A stretch of 64,000 bases of DNA, taken from positions 1-64,000 of the forward strand of contig CAJOCJ010000012.1 of NCBI GenBank assembly GCA_905236635.1, read 5' to 3'. This document shows, one piece after another, positions 61,184-64,000 of the stretch (position 1 is the first letter of the stretch; every line of letters begins with the position of its first letter). This stretch comes from an uncultured Bacteroidales bacterium. Its GTDB lineage: Bacteria > Bacteroidota > Bacteroidia > Bacteroidales > F082. A model generated the notes under the pieces. That model did no database searches. It saw only the letters and a list, made by a program, of their open reading frames with translations, and was not told where the DNA came from. The translations under genes and the position numbers were made by a program.

Positions 61184-64000
61184 TTATGCTTTCTTTATTG
61201 TTAATTTTGCTGAAATCTTATCCACAAGTTCCTGAGCCTCAACGCCTTCGAGTTTATCGACCATCTGCAGTGTGGCAAGGGTCTCGTTGCAGATATACTC
61301 TCCGAAACGCTCCACCGGCTTCATGATGTCGGCGTTCTTCTCTATCGTAAGGATGATCTTGTCGGTGACTTCGAGGCCGCTGTCTTTTCTCATGTTCTGG
61401 ACACGGTTGATGATCTCTCTTGCAAGGCCTTCCTCAAAGAGCTCCTGCGAGATGGTGATGTCGAGGGCAACGGTCATGTTGTCCTGTGTTGTCACTGTCC
61501 AGCCCGGGATATCCTCCGTGGTGATGAGAGCGTCTTCCAAAATGAGGTTAACCTCTTGACCCTCAACGGCTATCGTTGCTCCGCCATTTTTCTCGAAGTT
61601 GCGGATGTCGTCCTGGCTCATAGTGTTGAAATACTTCGTGAGTTGGCCCATCAGCTTGGCGTAACGTGTCTTCAAAGAGGCGAAGTTAGGTCTTACCTTC
61701 TTCACCAAAATGTTGAGCTCGCCTGTGAGATATTCGGCTTTCTTCACGTTGACTTCCGAAAGGATGAGGCCTTCGACCTTCTGCAGCTGCTGCATCATCT
61801 CGTCGCTCAACACTGGAATCATGATTCTCGACAATGGCTGACGCACGCGGATGTTGGCTTTCTTTCTCAACGAGAGCACCATAGAGGCGACGAGCTGTGC
61901 CATCTCCATACGCTCCTCGAGTTTCTTGTCGATGAACTTCTCATTTGCCTTCGGGAATCTTGTCAGATGCACCGACTCTGCGCTGTCGCGATGTGTCACG
62001 GCGTTGAGGTCACGGTAGAGTTGTTCACTGAAGAACGGCGCGATAGGAGAGATGAGACGTGCCAAGGTGTCAAGACATGTGTACAACGTCTGATATGCCG
62101 AGGTCTTGTCGTCAGAGCCGTTGCTCTTCCAGAAACGACGCCGTGAGAGGCGCACGTACCAGTTGCTCAAGTGGGCGTCGACGAAGTTGCCAATGGCACG
62201 GCCTGCCTTGGTAGGCTCATAAGCCTCGTAGTCTTTCTCAACCTCCAAAATCAAGGAGTTGAGCTCCGAGAGTATCCATCTGTCAATCTCTGGACGTTTC
62301 TCAAACGGGATGTCGGCTTCTTTGTACTCGAATCCGTCGATGTTGGCGTAGAGCGCGAAGAAGGCGTAGGTGTTGTATAATGTGCCGAAGAACTTACGGC
62401 GGACATCGTCGACGCCGTCTTCGTCGAATTTCAGGTTGTCCCAAGGCTGCGAGTTGGTCATCATATACCATCTCACGGCATCGGCACCATATTTGGTGAT
62501 GGCACCAAACGGGTCAACGGCGTTGCCCAAGCGTTTCGACATCTTGTTGCCGTTCTTGTCGAGCACCAAGCCGTTGGAAATCACGTTCTTATATGCCACC
62601 GAGTCGAAGCACATCGTGGCGATGGCGTGCAAGGTGAAGAACCAACCACGTGTCTGGTCGACGCCTTCGGCGATGAAGTCGGCCGGGAATGTCTTGTCGT
62701 TGAGCTGGCCTGGCTTGCCCATGTAATGAATCTGTGCGTAAGGCATCGCGCCTGAGTCAAACCACACGTCGATGAGGTCTGGTTCGCGGAACATCTTCTT
62801 GCCTGACTTTGAAACCAAGACGACACCATCAATATACGGTCTGTGCAGGTCAAACTTGGTGTAATCCTCTGATTTATAAGGATTTTCCTTCATGAATCCC
62901 GCCTTGACAGATTTCTCAATCTCTTCGCGGAGTTGTGCCACGCTGCCGATGCATATCTCTTCGTTGCCGTCTTCTGTGCGCCAGATTGGCAGTGGAGTGC
63001 CCCAGTAACGTGAACGTGAGAGGTTCCAGTCGACGAGGTTCTCGAGCCAGTTGCCGAAACGTCCGCTACCTGTCGCCTCAGGTTTCCAGTTGATGGTCTT
63101 GTTGAGCTCTATCATCCTGTCTTTCAACGCTGTGGTCTTGATAAACCAGCTGTCGAGAGGGTAGTAGAGGACCGGTTTGTCGGTACGCCAGCAGTGCGGG
63201 TAGTTGTGGGTGTGTTTCTCACTCTTGAAGAGCTTGCCCTGTTCCTTCAGCATTATGACAATCTCGACATCCAATGAGATATCTTTGTCGGTCTTTGTCG
63301 GGTCGTAGGCGTTTTTCACGAATTTGCCTGCGTATTTTGCATATTCCTCAGCGTCGACATGTGTCTTAACCCATTCAGGGTCGAGGTCTTCGAGGAGAAA
63401 GAACTTACCTGTCTTATCTACCATCGGCTGAGCCTTGCCGTCTTTGTCGAAGAGGTGCAGCGGCGGTATGTTTGTCTGTTTTGCCACTCTGTTATCGTCG
63501 GCACCGAAGGTAGGAGCGATGTGGACAATGCCGGTACCGTCTTCTGTGGTGACGTAGTCGCCTGGGATGACGCGGAATCCGTCGCCGTCAGGTTTCACCC
63601 AAGGGATGAGCGGCTCGTAGTCGAGTCCGACGAGGTCTTTGCCCTTGCAGGTGCCGAGCACTTCGTAAGGCAGTTTCTTGTCGCCGACTTTCCAGTCTTC
63701 GAACTTCGGTTTCTCTTCTTCCGATGGGAAGAAAGCTGACATCAGAGGCTTTCCTATGATGATGTATATCTGTTCGCCGCTGTTCGGGTTCACTGTCTTC
63801 ACGAGGTTGTACTCGATGCCTGGACCGACCGCCAATGCTGTGTTCGACGGCAAGGTCCAAGGTGTTGTGGTCCACGCCACAATCTGCACGTCATGGAAGT
63901 TCACGTCGACACCAAATGGCAGTTTCTCGAACTTACGCTGTTTGTCTTTCAGGCGGAACATCGCCACGCAGGTGAGGTCTTTCACGTCGCGGTAGCAGCC
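61184..64000 (-). CDS. ileS: Isoleucyl-tRNA synthetase, 5' end beyond the window
   Basis: 939 codons to the right edge without a start; the N-terminal ~180 residues with the HIGH motif are missing. Present: AWTTTPWTLPSNTALAVGPG (editing/CP1 region), the GWFFTLHAIATMCF block and KMSKRLGNAVDPFG, and the helical anticodon domain. The C-terminus lacks the zinc finger, as usual for this phylum. Charges tRNA-Ile. 20 bases upstream of the dksA-like gene and probably in one operon with it, lspA and atpDC. Confidence 0.96.
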   Translation of the reverse strand, partial: GCYRDVKDLTCVAMFRLKDKQRKFEKLPFGVDVNFHDVQIVAWTTTPWTLPSNTALAVGPGIEYNLVKTVNPNSGEQIYIIIGKPLMSAFFPSEEEKPKFEDWKVGDKKLPYEVLGTCKGKDLVGLDYEPLIPWVKPDGDGFRVIPGDYVTTEDGTGIVHIAPTFGADDNRVAKQTNIPPLHLFDKDGKAQPMVDKTGKFFLLEDLDPEWVKTHVDAEEYAKYAGKFVKNAYDPTKTDKDISLDVEIVIMLKEQGKLFKSEKHTHNYPHCWRTDKPVLYYPLDSWFIKTTALKDRMIELNKTINWKPEATGSGRFGNWLENLVDWNLSRSRYWGTPLPIWRTEDGNEEICIGSVAQLREEIEKSVKAGFMKENPYKSEDYTKFDLHRPYIDGVVLVSKSGKKMFREPDLIDVWFDSGAMPYAQIHYMGKPGQLNDKTFPADFIAEGVDQTRGWFFTLHAIATMCFDSVAYKNVISNGLVLDKNGNKMSKRLGNAVDPFGAITKYGADAVRWYMMTNSQPWDNLKFDEDGVDDVRRKFFGTLYNTYAFFALYANIDGFEYKEADIPFEKRPEIDRWILSELNSLILEVEKDYEAYEPTKAGRAIGNFVDAHLSNWYVRLSRRRFWKSNGSDDKTSAYQTLYTCLDTLARLISPIAPFFSEQLYRDLNAVTHRDSAESVHLTRFPKANEKFIDKKLEERMEMAQLVASMVLSLRKKANIRVRQPLSRIMIPVLSDEMMQQLQKVEGLILSEVNVKKAEYLTGELNILVKKVRPNFASLKTRYAKLMGQLTKYFNTMSQDDIRNFEKNGGATIAVEGQEVNLILEDALITTEDIPGWTVTTQDNMTVALDITISQELFEEGLAREIINRVQNMRKDSGLEVTDKIILTIEKNADIMKPVERFGEYICNETLATLQMVDKLEGVEAQELVDKISAKLTIKKA

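Noticed and set aside
61218-61226. TTATCCACA, a perfect DnaA box
   Set aside because: Single, inside the ileS coding region, with no cluster or AT-rich DUE. One chance match is expected in 64 kb.

Overview
The window looks like a piece of a Bacteroidales-type (Bacteroidota) chromosome. Evidence: many promoters of the Bacteroidota form TAnnTTTG (usually TATTTTTG or TAATTTTG), almost no Shine-Dalgarno sites, four genes or gene pairs with C-terminal type IX secretion (T9SS) sorting domains plus one orphan T9SS tail, and Bacteroidota-restricted families (DUF4270, DUF4292, IPExxxVDY, DUF4175, S46 dipeptidyl-peptidase, fused FeoAB). Gene order also matches that phylum: acpP-fabF-rnc-IPExxxVDY; dut-TPR-DUF4292-EnvC; mnmG-ybeY-DUF4175; ileS-dksA-lspA; and an atpDC pair split from the rest of ATP synthase. 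It is mainly a housekeeping region, with five aminoacyl-tRNA synthetases (glnS, pheS, metG, gltX, ileS), DNA replication and topology (polA, topA), fatty acid synthesis, RNA processing, envelope maintenance and three tRNAs (Lys, Pro, Cys).

Layout. 1-4.2 kb: CvpA start, glnS, then an operon with a deoxyhypusine-synthase-like protein, an ECF-type membrane protein and a DUF1893 protein. 4.2-7.2 kb: membrane protein and topA. 7.4-11.8 kb: DUF3109, starch-synthase-like, DUF4270 lipoprotein, cyclophilin, pheS. 11.8-14.5 kb: acpP-fabF-rnc operon, with fabF frameshifted. 14.7-20 kb: polA, yraN, metG. 20-23.3 kb: secreted C10 protease, RhuM pseudogene scar, AspT-type permease. 23.3-28 kb: argF, tRNA-Lys, gatD-gatE. 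28-33.8 kb: membrane-tethered AraC regulator with a 21-bp iterated repeat behind it, TM1266, comF, rlmH, DPP11, tRNA-Pro. 33.8-42 kb: envelope genes and a sensor kinase. 42-48.6 kb: methyltransferase, mnmG between two parS-like palindromes, ybeY, DUF4175. 48.7-52.5 kb: adhesin-like T9SS protein, gltX, folB. 52.5-55.1 kb: cobalamin-riboswitch operon of two T9SS cargo proteins and a small CWC protein. 55.1-57.7 kb: feoAB and its Cys-rich partner. 57.8-64 kb: small anchored protein, tRNA-Cys, atpC, atpD, lspA, dksA-like, ileS (5' end beyond the window).

Most notable points: (1) a riboswitch-controlled set of surface proteins that may be a T9SS-delivered cobalamin (corrinoid) capture system; (2) a dispersed 28-bp palindrome family, one copy inserted in frame inside the FeoB-associated Cys-rich protein; (3) GatDE, the amidotransferase best known from archaea, together with GlnRS; (4) parS-like sites on both sides of mnmG, which suggest nearness to the origin; (5) a PolA whose proofreading site is degenerate; (6) a frameshift in fabF; and (7) gene remnants (RhuM, T9SS tail, a truncated unknown gene) that mark deletion scars. 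All calls come from reading the sequence; no database search was run.
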